Below are positions 53,981 to 63,084 of a stretch of DNA of 64,000 nt, piece after piece; within the stretch, counting starts at the first letter, position 1; the number at the start of each line of letters is the position of its first letter. The notes beneath the pieces were generated by a model. That model searched no databases and was not told the DNA's origin. It saw nothing but the letters and a program-made list of their open reading frames with translations. The stretch lies in the NCBI RefSeq assembly GCF_023740735.1, contig NZ_JAMRXH010000009.1, positions 97,470 to 161,469 of the forward strand. The letters run 5' to 3'. Source of the DNA: Nocardia sp. CDC159. GTDB lineage: Bacteria; Actinomycetota; Actinomycetes; Mycobacteriales; Mycobacteriaceae. A program made the position numbers and the translations under genes.

Positions 53981-54790
53981 TCAGGTCAGATGGTCGAAAT
54001 CGCCGCGAATCCAACCGATATAGCGGTCGGCCGAGCGCCGGATGATCGCGCGGGCGTCCGGGCCGATGATCTTGCCGACATTGTCGTAGAGCCGGTCGAA
54101 TTCGAACTCCTCGACCGATGCGACGATGCGCTCGACCACCGCGGCCGACAGCGGGATGCGATTGGGGTAGCTGCGCATGAAGGTCACCGAGGTCAGATCC
54201 GGATTGCCGTGGATGGTATCCGCGCTGAACAGCACGCCCCTGCCCGCCGCGCCCGCCGCCCAGTGCAGGACGGCGCTGCCCGGGAAGTGCCCGCCGACCT
54301 GACGCACCGTGACCCCGGGCAGCAGGTCGATCCGGCCCTTCCACGATCGAATCACCGGGTCGGGCCGCGCGATCCACTCCAAATCGGCCTCGGCCACCAG
54401 CACCGGCACCCCGCCCAGCGCCCGGCTCCACTCCACCTGCGCCCCGAAATGGTGCGGATGGCTGGGCACGATCGCCACGACCTCGCCGAGTTCGCGGATG
54501 CGCGCGATCACCTCGTCGTCGACATAGCCGACCAGATCCCACAGCACATTCCCGGCCGGGGTGCGGATCAGGTGTGAGCGCTGGCCGATGGCGAAGGCGG
54601 GTTCCACGGTCAGCCCGAACAGATCCGGCTCCAGCTCGCGCACGGCGAACGCGTGTCCCGAGCTCGCCAGCTCGGCCAGGGTGGTCCAGTGCTGGCCGTC
54701 CGAGGGCATCCACTGCCGCTCGTCGGCGCAGATGCGGCAGATCTCGGCGGCGTCGGAGTGCTCGACGCCGCAGGTGGCGCAGATCTTCAT
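53981..54790 (-). CDS. MBL-fold metallo-hydrolase with N-terminal zinc ribbon
   Basis: A 269-residue protein. The N-terminus reads MKICATCGVEHSD, then CRICADER, giving two CxxC pairs for a zinc ribbon. The MBL part has SHPHHFGAQVEW in place of the usual HxHxDH, so the metal site is only partly standard, plus GGHFPGSAVLHW and LFSADTIHG. The start is the ATG at the right spacing from GGGAGG. Function unknown. Confidence 0.8.
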   Translation of the reverse strand: MKICATCGVEHSDAAEICRICADERQWMPSDGQHWTTLAELASSGHAFAVRELEPDLFGLTVEPAFAIGQRSHLIRTPAGNVLWDLVGYVDDEVIARIRELGEVVAIVPSHPHHFGAQVEWSRALGGVPVLVAEADLEWIARPDPVIRSWKGRIDLLPGVTVRQVGGHFPGSAVLHWAAGAAGRGVLFSADTIHGNPDLTSVTFMRSYPNRIPLSAAVVERIVASVEEFEFDRLYDNVGKIIGPDARAIIRRSADRYIGWIRGDFDHLT

Positions 54791-54853
54791 AGTCATCCTC
54801 CCGTCCGGCACACCCATCTTGTTCTACGACAGGTGTCCCGGCCGCATTCCCGA

Positions 54854-56062
54854 TCAGCTCAGCAGACCCACGATCGTGGCGCTGATGAAGCTCACCAGCG
54901 TGGCCGAATACAGCAGGCGCAGACCGTATCCGGCGGTGACGAGACCCTGCCGCTCGTTGAGGCTGCGCACCGCGCCGATGATGATCGCGATGCTGGAGAA
55001 GTTGGCGAACGACACCAGGTAGGTGGACACGATCGCCTGCGCGCGCCCCGACAGCGCCCCCTGCTCCTGATGCAGCTCCTGCATGGCGACGATCTCGTTC
55101 GATACCAGCTTGGTACCCATGTACCGTCCGGCGTCGGCGGCCTCGTGCCACGGGATGCCGGTGAGCCAGGCCAGCGGGGCGAAGACATGGCCCATCACGT
55201 CCTGGAACGTCGTGCCGTTGAACAGCGCCGCGAAGATGCCGTTGATCATCGCCAGCAGCGCGATGAAGCCGATGAGCATGGCCGCCACGGTGAACGCCAC
55301 CTTGAAGCCGACCAGGATGTAGTCGGTGAGCATCTCGAAGAACGACCGCGATTGGCGCGCCTCGGCGGATTCGGCCTCGAGCAGTTCGGCGTCCTCCAGC
55401 GGATCCACGGGGTAGGGGTTGATGAGCGCGGTGACCGCGAAGACGCCCAGCAGATTCAGCACGATCGCGGTGATGACGAATTTGGCGTCGATGAGCTGCA
55501 TATAGGCGCCCAGGATGGATGCGGAGACCGTTGACATGGCCGAGGCCGCCAGCGTGTACATCCGTTGCGGCGGAATGCGATCCAGCATGCCGCGCAGCGA
55601 GATGAAGACCTCGGACTGCCCGAGGATCGCCGAGGCGACCGCGTTGAACGACTCCACCTTGCCGAAACCGCTGATCCAGGACAGGGCCAGGCCGAGATAT
55701 TTGATGATCAGCGGCAGCAGCCGGATGTGCTGCAGGATGCCGATCAGCGCGGAGACGAACACGATCGGCATCAGTACCGAGAACAGGAAGGCCGGGGTCT
55801 GCCCGTACTTCGCCACGTCGCCGAAGACGAAGGCGGTGCCCTGCGCCGCGTAGTCGAGGATGTGCTGGAAGCCGTCGCGGATGACCCGGATCACCGCGGT
55901 GCCCGCCCCGGTCCGCAACAGCAGGAAGCCGAGCGCGAACTGCACCACGAGCAAGATCACCACGCGCCCGAGCTTGCCGCCCGCGGCCCGGCGATCGGCG
56001 CTGGGCAGCCAGGCGAGCAGCAGGAACACCAGCAGCCCGACGACCCCGATCACATAGTGCAC
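54854..56062 (-). CDS. CNT-family concentrative nucleoside transporter
   Basis: A 402-residue permease. Family motifs: LGQSEVFISLRGMLDRIP, SASILGAYM, and the C-terminal GTKLVSNEIVAMQEL and LVSFANFSSIAIIIGAV, which carry the nucleoside-binding residues of CNT proteins. GTG start behind GGAGGTACGT. It imports nucleosides with H+ or Na+. It is separated from the MurQ operon by 121 bp, so cotranscription is uncertain. Confidence 0.92.
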   Translation of the reverse strand: MHYVIGVVGLLVFLLLAWLPSADRRAAGGKLGRVVILLVVQFALGFLLLRTGAGTAVIRVIRDGFQHILDYAAQGTAFVFGDVAKYGQTPAFLFSVLMPIVFVSALIGILQHIRLLPLIIKYLGLALSWISGFGKVESFNAVASAILGQSEVFISLRGMLDRIPPQRMYTLAASAMSTVSASILGAYMQLIDAKFVITAIVLNLLGVFAVTALINPYPVDPLEDAELLEAESAEARQSRSFFEMLTDYILVGFKVAFTVAAMLIGFIALLAMINGIFAALFNGTTFQDVMGHVFAPLAWLTGIPWHEAADAGRYMGTKLVSNEIVAMQELHQEQGALSGRAQAIVSTYLVSFANFSSIAIIIGAVRSLNERQGLVTAGYGLRLLYSATLVSFISATIVGLLS

Positions 56063-56183
56063 ACGTACCTCCGACCATTCATGAAGATCATTGGCGGGAA
56101 GGTTACCTGGCAGGCAAAATTTTTCCGGCAAAAGCGGGCCGTCAACCCGATTCGGTGCGCGATGTAATTCGGATGTGGCGGGA

Positions 56184-57080
56184 TCACTCCCGCACGGCGG
56201 CCCGCACGAATCCGTGCGCGGCGTGCAGCAGGCGCCGCGCCTGATCGGCGTCGACCCCCGTGAGCTGCATGACGATGGCGGTCTTGGAATGGCCGCCCGC
56301 GGCATCGAGCAGGGCGGCCGCGGCGGCGGTGTCCACGCCGGTGGCCTCCGCGACTATCCGGCGGGCCCGATCGCGCAACTTGGTATTGGACGGGTTCAGA
56401 TCCACCATCAGATTGCCGTACACCTTGCCCGAGCGCACCATGACCGCGGTCGAGATCATATTGCAGACCAGCTTCTGCGCGGTGCCCGCCTTCAGCCGGG
56501 TGGAGCCGGTGAGAACCTCTGGGCCGGTGGCGATCTCGATGGCCACATCGGCGTGCTCGCTCAGCTCGGCGCGGCGGTTGCACGACACCGCGACCGTGCC
56601 CGCGCCGATCGAGCGGGCGTAGCGCAGCGCCCCGATCGCATAGGGCGTGCGTCCGCTGGCGGCCAGCGCGACCACGACATCGTCGGCGCCGAGCGCCACC
56701 GCCGCCAGATCCGCGCCGCCGCGGTCGGCATCGTCCTCGGCGCCCTCGATCGAGCGCGTCAGCGCCGCGGGCCCACCGGCGATGATGCCGAGCACCTCAC
56801 TCGGATCGGTGCCGAAGGTGGGCGGGCATTCGGAGGCGTCGAGCACCCCGATGCGCCCGCTGGTGCCCGCACCCACGTACAGCATGCGCCCGCCCGAGCG
56901 CCGAGCCTCGACGATCCGCTCGACCGCCCGCGCGATCTGCGGAATCGCCTGGGCCACGGCCGGAGCCACCGAGGCATCGGCGGCGTTCATCGTGCGCAAC
57001 AACTTCTCGACCGGCATGGTGTCCAGGTCCGCGGTCGACGGGTCGACCGCCTCGGTGGTGAGAGCACCGAACTCGAACAA
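56184..57080 (-). CDS. murQ: N-acetylmuramic acid 6-phosphate etherase
   Basis: A 298-residue SIS-domain enzyme: LTTEAVDP, GAGTSGRIGVLDASECPPTFGTDP, SGRTPYAIGAL, LTGSTRLKAGTAQKLV, and a C-terminal KTAIVMQLTGVD. It removes D-lactate from MurNAc-6-phosphate to give GlcNAc-6-phosphate in cell-wall recycling. TTG start with GAGG before it. It is the last gene of the leftward operon that begins at 61803. Confidence 0.93.
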   Translation of the reverse strand: MFEFGALTTEAVDPSTADLDTMPVEKLLRTMNAADASVAPAVAQAIPQIARAVERIVEARRSGGRMLYVGAGTSGRIGVLDASECPPTFGTDPSEVLGIIAGGPAALTRSIEGAEDDADRGGADLAAVALGADDVVVALAASGRTPYAIGALRYARSIGAGTVAVSCNRRAELSEHADVAIEIATGPEVLTGSTRLKAGTAQKLVCNMISTAVMVRSGKVYGNLMVDLNPSNTKLRDRARRIVAEATGVDTAAAAALLDAAGGHSKTAIVMQLTGVDADQARRLLHAAHGFVRAAVRE

Positions 57081-57100
57081 CTATGCCTCCTCGTGAGTCG

Positions 57101-57961
57101 CTACGCTTCCTTGCTCCGGCGATCCGCCACCGCGTCGTGCGTCCGGCGCAGTGCCAGCGCCGCCGACGGAGTCCGTTGCAGCACACCGATGTACAGCGCG
57201 TCGACCACCAGCAGCTGGCTCATCCGGCTGGCCATCGCCGCGGAGCGGAAGCCGTCCTCGCGCCCGGCCACCAGGATGGTGTGCGCCGCCGCGCGGGCCA
57301 GTCGCGACTGCGGGCTCGCGGTCACCGCGACCGTCGTCGCCCGGGTGCCGACGCGACGCACCGCCTCGACGATCGCGCCGGTCTCACCGGAATGCGAGAA
57401 CGCGATCACCACGTCCTCGGCCTCGAGCAGGCTGGTCTGCACGAGCGCGTCGTCCTCGGAGGTGCTGGCGCGGCACCACTTTCCGATGCGGGTGAGCTTC
57501 TGCTCCAGATCGGTGGCCACCAGACCGGAGGCGCCAATGCCGAGCGCCTGGATGCGCCGCGCGGTCACCAGCGCCTCCACCACCGCGGTGAGCGTGGCCG
57601 GATCGGCCAGATCGGCCGTGGCGACCATGCCCTCGGTCTCGAAGGCGGTGAGCTTGTGAATGACCTTGCCCAGCGGATCGTCGGCGACGATGTCGGTGGC
57701 GAACACCGGCGCGGCGCCCGCCTCCCCGCCGACCGCGGCCAGCGCCAGCCGTAGCTGTGGGTACCCGTCGTAGCCCAGCGTCTTGGCGAGCCGCACCACC
57801 GCGGAGGTGCTGGTATCGGCGCGCTCGGCGAGCTGATTCACGGTCAGCTGCGCGGCGCCGGGCGGGTCGTCCAGAATCACGCGGGCAACCCGCAATCCGG
57901 TCGGCGTGAGCCGCGGCATCGCCGTCAACAGGCGAGTGCGGACATCGTCATCCTCGGCCAT
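57101..57961 (-). CDS. RpiR/MurR-family regulator with SIS domain
   Basis: A 286-residue regulator. N-terminal HTH_6: LTVNQLAERADTSTSAVVRLAKTLGYDGYPQLRL. C-terminal SIS domain near residues 130-250: IQALGIGASGLVATDLEQKL, then VIAFSHSGETGAIVEAV. It is sandwiched between the SSS symporter (3 bp) and MurQ, so it most likely senses a phospho-sugar such as MurNAc-6-P and controls this operon. Confidence 0.92.
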   Translation of the reverse strand: MAEDDDVRTRLLTAMPRLTPTGLRVARVILDDPPGAAQLTVNQLAERADTSTSAVVRLAKTLGYDGYPQLRLALAAVGGEAGAAPVFATDIVADDPLGKVIHKLTAFETEGMVATADLADPATLTAVVEALVTARRIQALGIGASGLVATDLEQKLTRIGKWCRASTSEDDALVQTSLLEAEDVVIAFSHSGETGAIVEAVRRVGTRATTVAVTASPQSRLARAAAHTILVAGREDGFRSAAMASRMSQLLVVDALYIGVLQRTPSAALALRRTHDAVADRRSKEA

Positions 57962-57964
57962 GGT

Positions 57965-59488
57965 TCACCAGTTTGCCTTGACCGGTTCGGTGGACGTAGG
58001 GGCGGGATGGGAAAGGCTTGCCAGACCGCCCACTGCTAGGGTGACGAGCACCCCGATCGGGACCAGCCACTGCGCGGCAATTCCCTTGTGCGCGACGGTG
58101 CCCGCGACCTCCACCTCGATCTTGACCACCCGCACCACGAACGTCATCACCAGCACCGTCACGACGAATGCCACGATCGCGTCGAATTGGTTGGCGCGCT
58201 TGACGAGTCGTCCCAGCAGGAACGCGCCCAGCAGCGCGCCGTAGGTGTACCCGGCGATGGTCAGCGCGGTGAGGTAGACGTTGCCGGTGGTGGCGCTGAA
58301 GCCCATGGCGAACACCGCCATCAGCACCGCCCACACCAGCGTCATGATCCGGCCCAGCCGCAGCAGCGTCGCATCGGAGAGCTGACGTTTCCAGAAGCTG
58401 TGCACGATATCGGCGACGGTCGAATTGGCCATCGAGTTCAGCGCCGCCGACAGCGAACCCATGCAGGCGCCGAGGATGCCCGCGACCAGCAGTCCGGAGA
58501 TCACCACCGGCAGCCCGTGCAGGATGAAGTTCGGATACAGGTTGTCGGCGGTGGCCAGGCCCAGCTCCTTGGCGGACTTGCCGTCGTTGTAGGCCCACAG
58601 CAGCGCGCCCACCAGCGAGAAGGCGGCGAACTGCAGGGCGATGAAGACACCCGAGCCGATCATCGCCTTGCGGCTGTCGCTCACCGAGCGGGTGGCCAGG
58701 ATGCGCTGCACGATCAGCTGATCCGAGCCGTGCGAGGCCATGGTGAACAGGGCGCCGCCGATGATCGCGGTGGGCAGCGCGAACGGGCTGGTGAGGATGT
58801 GCCCGAGATCGAATTCGGTGTCGAACAGCCGGAATTTCCCGGCGTGGTAGGCGTCCGCCCAGCCGCTCGCGCCGACATGGCTGCTCAGCACGCCGATCGC
58901 GATGAACGCGCCGAGCAGATACAGGCCCATCTGAATGGCATCGGTCCAGATGACCGCCTTGATGCCGCCGAGGTAGGTGTAGACGACGGTGACCAGCGTC
59001 ATGAGCACGATGATGACGTCGTAGCCCAGCTTCAGGCCGAATTCGCCGAGCAGCAGTTGCAGCGGGATCGCGGCGGCGAACAGCCGCACCCCCTCGGCCA
59101 GCAGGCGGGTGAAGACGAACGTCACCGACGCGACGCCCTGCAGATAGCGGCCGAAGCGCTCCTGCAGATACTGGTAGGCGCTGACGAAGCCGCCCCGCTT
59201 GTACAGCGGGATCAGCGCGAAGGCCACGACCGTGCGACCGATGATGTAGCCCAGCGCCAGCTCGACATTGCCGAAGGCCTGATCGGTGTAGGCGCCGCCG
59301 GGGATGGAGATGACGGTGAGCACGCTGGTCTCGGTGGCCACCACCGAGAAGCACACGGCCCACCAGGGCATCTTGCCCTCGCCGACGAAATAGTCGCCGC
59401 TGGAGCGCTGCCGCCCGGAGCGGCGCAGGCCCACCCAGGCCACGACGGCGAGGTAGACGACGATGACACCGACGTTCAGTGCGTTCAT
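57965..59488 (-). CDS. Sodium:solute symporter (SSS family)
   Basis: A 507-residue transporter with about 13 membrane segments. Typical SSS pieces: SSGDYFVGEGKMPWWAV, SVVATETSVLTVISIPGGAY, and GGIKAVIWTDAIQMGLYLLGAF. ATG start. Placed between the kinase and RpiR genes, it probably imports an amino sugar (MurNAc, anhydro-MurNAc or GlcNAc). Substrate is inferred from neighbours only. Confidence 0.9.
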   Translation of the reverse strand: MNALNVGVIVVYLAVVAWVGLRRSGRQRSSGDYFVGEGKMPWWAVCFSVVATETSVLTVISIPGGAYTDQAFGNVELALGYIIGRTVVAFALIPLYKRGGFVSAYQYLQERFGRYLQGVASVTFVFTRLLAEGVRLFAAAIPLQLLLGEFGLKLGYDVIIVLMTLVTVVYTYLGGIKAVIWTDAIQMGLYLLGAFIAIGVLSSHVGASGWADAYHAGKFRLFDTEFDLGHILTSPFALPTAIIGGALFTMASHGSDQLIVQRILATRSVSDSRKAMIGSGVFIALQFAAFSLVGALLWAYNDGKSAKELGLATADNLYPNFILHGLPVVISGLLVAGILGACMGSLSAALNSMANSTVADIVHSFWKRQLSDATLLRLGRIMTLVWAVLMAVFAMGFSATTGNVYLTALTIAGYTYGALLGAFLLGRLVKRANQFDAIVAFVVTVLVMTFVVRVVKIEVEVAGTVAHKGIAAQWLVPIGVLVTLAVGGLASLSHPAPTSTEPVKANW

Positions 59489-59536
59489 CGTGGCTCCCCG
59501 AGGGCGGGCTGCGGGACGGCTGTTAAGGAATTCTCA

Positions 59537-59559
59537 ATTGACACATCACTTCTGTCAAT
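59537..59559. promoter_or_regulatory. Inverted repeat ATTGACA-N9-TGTCAAT, candidate RpiR operator
   Basis: Perfect 7-bp arms in an AT-rich pocket that overlaps the kinase stop codon and lies 49 bp upstream of the symporter start. The size fits RpiR/MurR operators. It may create an internal promoter inside the operon. Binding is inferred. Confidence 0.55.
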
Positions 59560-60490
59560 AATTTTCAGCACGGCGAATCACCAATTTCTCCACTGCGGTT
59601 GCGGTGTCGGCGGCCAACAGGGCGGCTCCATCGATCGACCCGCCCAGCGGGGTCCGGCGCTCGATGCGGTGCGCGATGGCCGCGTCGAGCGGATCCAGCA
59701 GGGCGGCACCGAGGTTGATCAGCCCGCCGATGATCGCACAGGGAACCGGTGCTCGCAGCCCCGAGCGCGCGGCCGCCGCGAGCGCCGTCGCGGCCAGGGC
59801 GCGGGCGGCCTCGGCCATGATCTCGGCCGCGACGGGGTCGGTCTCCGCGGCGAGGGCGACCACGGGGGCGAAGCGGGCGGTGAGCAGCGGGGGATTGTCG
59901 TGGCGGCCCAGGTAGTAGGGCAGGTCCGAGAGGGGGACGCCGTATTCCTCCACCGCCTCCTCGGCCAGCGCGGTCCGCGGTCCGCGTCCGTCGAACGCCC
60001 GCAGCGCCGCGCGCAGGCCCATCAGACCGATCCACGCGCCGCCGCCCTCGTCGCCGAGCAGCGGACCCCAGCCATCGATCCGGACGAGTTCGCCGCCCTC
60101 GTCGACGGCCGTCGCGACCACGCCGGTGCCGATGCTGAGCACCACGCCCGGATTGCCGCCCAGCGCCCCGACGTGCGCGGTGACCGCGTCGGAGGTCACC
60201 GCCACCGCGGCGACATCGGGCAGTTCGGCCAGCCGGTCGGCGAGTTCGGCCGCGGCAGTGGGCGCCGACCAGGCCCCGGCGGCGCCGATCGACACATCGA
60301 AAGGCTTTGGGAAGTCGTTGGTTTCGTCGACGATCCGCCGAATCGCGCGATAGGCCGCCGGGCCGCCGTCGGCGTCGGCGAGTCCGCGGGTCCCGGCCGC
60401 CTTGGTGGTGCGCACCTCGCGCCCGTCGATGCGCAACGAGCTGCGGCAGTTGGTCTTCCCGAGATCCACGGCCAGGACGGGACGGCTCAT
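59555..60490 (-). CDS. BadF-type amino-sugar kinase (GlcNAc/MurNAc kinase)
   Basis: A 311-residue ASKHA kinase of the BadF/NagK group: ATP phosphate motif AVDLGKTNCRSSL, SIGTGVVATAVDEGG, GDEGGGAWIG, and IIGGLINLG. Family members phosphorylate GlcNAc; some, such as clostridial MurK, also take MurNAc. With MurQ in the operon a MurNAc activity is attractive, because MurQ needs MurNAc-6-P. The ATG overlaps the MFS stop. Confidence 0.88.
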   Translation of the reverse strand: MSRPVLAVDLGKTNCRSSLRIDGREVRTTKAAGTRGLADADGGPAAYRAIRRIVDETNDFPKPFDVSIGAAGAWSAPTAAAELADRLAELPDVAAVAVTSDAVTAHVGALGGNPGVVLSIGTGVVATAVDEGGELVRIDGWGPLLGDEGGGAWIGLMGLRAALRAFDGRGPRTALAEEAVEEYGVPLSDLPYYLGRHDNPPLLTARFAPVVALAAETDPVAAEIMAEAARALAATALAAAARSGLRAPVPCAIIGGLINLGAALLDPLDAAIAHRIERRTPLGGSIDGAALLAADTATAVEKLVIRRAENY

Positions 60491-61803
60491 GACCGCACCG
60501 CCATCGCAGCGGCGCCGGGAATGCTGCGCAGATCTCGCGATCGCGTCTCACCGGCCCAGACGAAAGCGGTCACCGTCGCGGCCAGCATCAGGCACAGCAG
60601 CAGCGCGACCGGCCGCGTCGACGGATATCGTTGCAGCAGGGCGATGCCCACGATCGGCGCGACCGAGCCGCCGACCACGGTCGCCAGCTGATAGCCCAGG
60701 GACGCTCCGGTATAGCGGACGGCGCTGGGGAACAGTTCGGCGAAGAAGGGCGCCTGCGCACCGGTGAGCAGGCCGTGCAGGGTGAGGCCGACGCCGATCA
60801 CGACCAGGATCGCCGCGAATCGGCCGGTGTCCACCCACGGGAGGGCGACCAGCGCCCAGATGGCGATCAACACGGCCAGCACGATACTCGAGATCCGCCG
60901 GCCGTACCGGTCGGCCAGTGCCCCGCCGAGCACGATTGCTACGGCTTGGCTGACCGAGGCGACGGTAATCGCGCTCAGCGCGGTCGATCTGGGCACGTGC
61001 ACGATCTTGGTGAGATAGGCCAGCAGGTAGATGTTGAAGGTGTAGTACGTGGCCTTCTCACCGACATCGGCCAGCGCGGCCATGAGCACCTGTTTGTGAT
61101 GGTGCGCCAGCACGATTCGCAGGGGGGCGCGCCCGTTCTCGGCACGCCGGGACGCCTCGACGAACAGCGGTGACTCCTCGACCGCGTGGCGCAGCCAGAG
61201 GCCCACGGCGACAAGGACTATCGACAGCAGAAACGGAATCCGCCAGGCCCAGTCCTGGAACTGATCGCCGGTGACCATCCGCCCGAGCGCGGCCAGGACA
61301 CCGGTGGCGATCAGATTGCCCAGCGGCCCACCGGTTTGCGGCCAGCTGCTCCAGAATCCGCGGTGCCGCGGCGAGCCGTGCTCGGCCACCAGCAGCACCG
61401 CCCCGCCCCATTCCCCGCCCAGCGCCAGCCCCTGGATCAGCCGCAGCACGACCAGCAGGACCGGCGCGGCCACGCCGATGGTGGCGTAGCCGGGGACCAG
61501 CCCGATCGCCACGGTGGCCGCGCCCATCACGATCAGGCTCAGCGACAGCGTGCGGCGGCGGCCGACCCGGTCGCCGAGATGGCCGAACAGCACCCCGCCC
61601 AGCGGGCGGGCGGCGAAACCGACGGCATAGGTCACCATCGCCAGCAACACGCCGGTCAGCGGGTCTTGACTCGGGAAAAACGTCTTGTCGAAGACGAGCG
61701 CGGCGGCCAGGCCGTAGAGGAAGAAGTCGTAGAACTCGATGGTCGTCCCCGCCACGCTCGCGGCCACGATGCGGGCGAAGCGGGGGCTGTTCGGGTGGGG
61801 CAT
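60487..61803 (-). CDS. MFS permease of the MHS type
   Basis: A 438-residue transporter with about 12 membrane segments. MHS features: VAGTTIEFYDFFLYGLAAALVF, GFAARPLGGVLFGHLGDRVGRR and QGLALGGEWGGAVLLVAEHGS. First gene of the leftward amino-sugar operon; the next start overlaps its stop. I chose the ATG at 61803, which places TM1 normally. The substrate is uncertain, since MHS proteins mostly carry organic acids. Confidence 0.88.
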   Translation of the reverse strand: MPHPNSPRFARIVAASVAGTTIEFYDFFLYGLAAALVFDKTFFPSQDPLTGVLLAMVTYAVGFAARPLGGVLFGHLGDRVGRRRTLSLSLIVMGAATVAIGLVPGYATIGVAAPVLLVVLRLIQGLALGGEWGGAVLLVAEHGSPRHRGFWSSWPQTGGPLGNLIATGVLAALGRMVTGDQFQDWAWRIPFLLSIVLVAVGLWLRHAVEESPLFVEASRRAENGRAPLRIVLAHHHKQVLMAALADVGEKATYYTFNIYLLAYLTKIVHVPRSTALSAITVASVSQAVAIVLGGALADRYGRRISSIVLAVLIAIWALVALPWVDTGRFAAILVVIGVGLTLHGLLTGAQAPFFAELFPSAVRYTGASLGYQLATVVGGSVAPIVGIALLQRYPSTRPVALLLCLMLAATVTAFVWAGETRSRDLRSIPGAAAMAVRS

Positions 61804-61971
61804 GGACTCGACTATGGCTGCCCGATACTTCCGAAGTGAATCGATTCGAGCCCCCGATTCCGTGGGCACGGCGTGGCGCCCAGGGGTGTCGCGTCACGGC
61901 CGCTACAGTGCGCTTCCGGTAGCTGCCCGATTGCACACAACTCGTCGACTGCCGATGCCTAGGAGGCGTGC

Positions 61972-63012
61972 GTGCGGCTGTACTCCCGCGTTCTGGGATT
62001 CGGTGCGTTCGCGCTGGTGTCGCTGCTGGTGACGATCATGATGTGGAACAGCCTGGCGCACGATGTCGCGGGCCCGACCGTGCGATATTCGGCGACGTTC
62101 TCGAATGTGCTCGGCCTGCGGGCGGACGACGACGTCCGGATGGCCGGGGTGCGGGTGGGCAAGGTGACCGGCATCGAGCTGGCCCGCGATCCGGTTTCGG
62201 GCAAGCATGTCGCGCGGGTGTCGTTCGCCGTGCAACGCAACCAGACGCTCTACACCGATACCAAGGCCCTGGTGCGCTATCAGAATCTGCTCGGCCAGCG
62301 CTATCTGGCGCTGGCGCCCGGCGCGGCCGGTGACGCCCGGCCGCTGGCGAGCGGCGCGGCCATCCCGCTGGAGCGGACCGAGCCGTCGTTCGATATCTCG
62401 GGGCTGCTCAACGGCTTCGCGCCGCTGTTCGAGGTGCTCTCGCCCGACCAGGTGAACCGGCTGTCGGGCACCCTGGTTCAGGCGCTGCAGGGCGATCGAG
62501 TCTCGCTGGCGGCGTTCATCACCCAGGCCGCCGATCTCGCCGTCGACTTCCATCGCCGCGACGCGATCCTCGCCGAGGTGATCACCAATCTCAGCGGCAT
62601 CATGAGCGGGCTGGCCGCTCGCGGCGCGGAACTCGAGACGCTGGTCACCCAGACCCGCGCCCTGATCGCCGGGCTGTACGAGCAGGGACAGTCGCTGCAG
62701 GCGTCGACGACGCGGCTGGCGGCCGACACCGCGGTGCTGCTGGATCTCACCACCCGCATCCGCCCATCGCTGATCGCCGCGCAGACCTCCGTGCGCGACG
62801 CGCTCACCCTGCTGCTCGACAATGGCGAGCGGTTCGAGCGGGCGGCGGTCGATGTGCCCGCCCTGCTCGCCGATATCGGCCGCGCCAATCAGGACGGCGC
62901 CTACACCTCCGCCTACGCGTGCAGCCTGGACGTCTCGCTGTACGGGATCCTGTTGCCGCGCGGCCTGCTACCGCTGGTCGGCGGCAACTCGCATTCCGCG
63001 ATCTGCCGCTGA
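61972..63012 (+). CDS. Orphan MCE-family (MlaD domain) protein
   Basis: A 346-residue protein. Membrane anchor at residues ~7-25 (VLGFGAFALVSLLVTIMMW), MlaD/MCE domain at ~38-115 with FSNVLGLRADDDVRMAGVRVGKV, then a long helical needle-like region and a C-terminal cysteine pair (YACSLDV, AICR). The GTG follows AGGAGGCGTGC. MCE proteins carry lipids across the envelope and usually come as six genes with two YrbE permeases. Here none of these adjoin, so it is an orphan or a helper to a distant mce locus. Confidence 0.87.
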   Translation: MRLYSRVLGFGAFALVSLLVTIMMWNSLAHDVAGPTVRYSATFSNVLGLRADDDVRMAGVRVGKVTGIELARDPVSGKHVARVSFAVQRNQTLYTDTKALVRYQNLLGQRYLALAPGAAGDARPLASGAAIPLERTEPSFDISGLLNGFAPLFEVLSPDQVNRLSGTLVQALQGDRVSLAAFITQAADLAVDFHRRDAILAEVITNLSGIMSGLAARGAELETLVTQTRALIAGLYEQGQSLQASTTRLAADTAVLLDLTTRIRPSLIAAQTSVRDALTLLLDNGERFERAAVDVPALLADIGRANQDGAYTSAYACSLDVSLYGILLPRGLLPLVGGNSHSAICR

Positions 63013-63084
63013 TATCGGCATTGACACCGCCGGTCGCGCGATCCTACGTTCGAGCAACGAACGTTTCCCGATCCGGAGGACCGT

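Noticed and set aside
58088..60691. 867-codon plus frame opposite the SSS symporter and kinase
   Set aside because: Antisense to two well-supported genes; H/D/Q/R-rich shadow composition.
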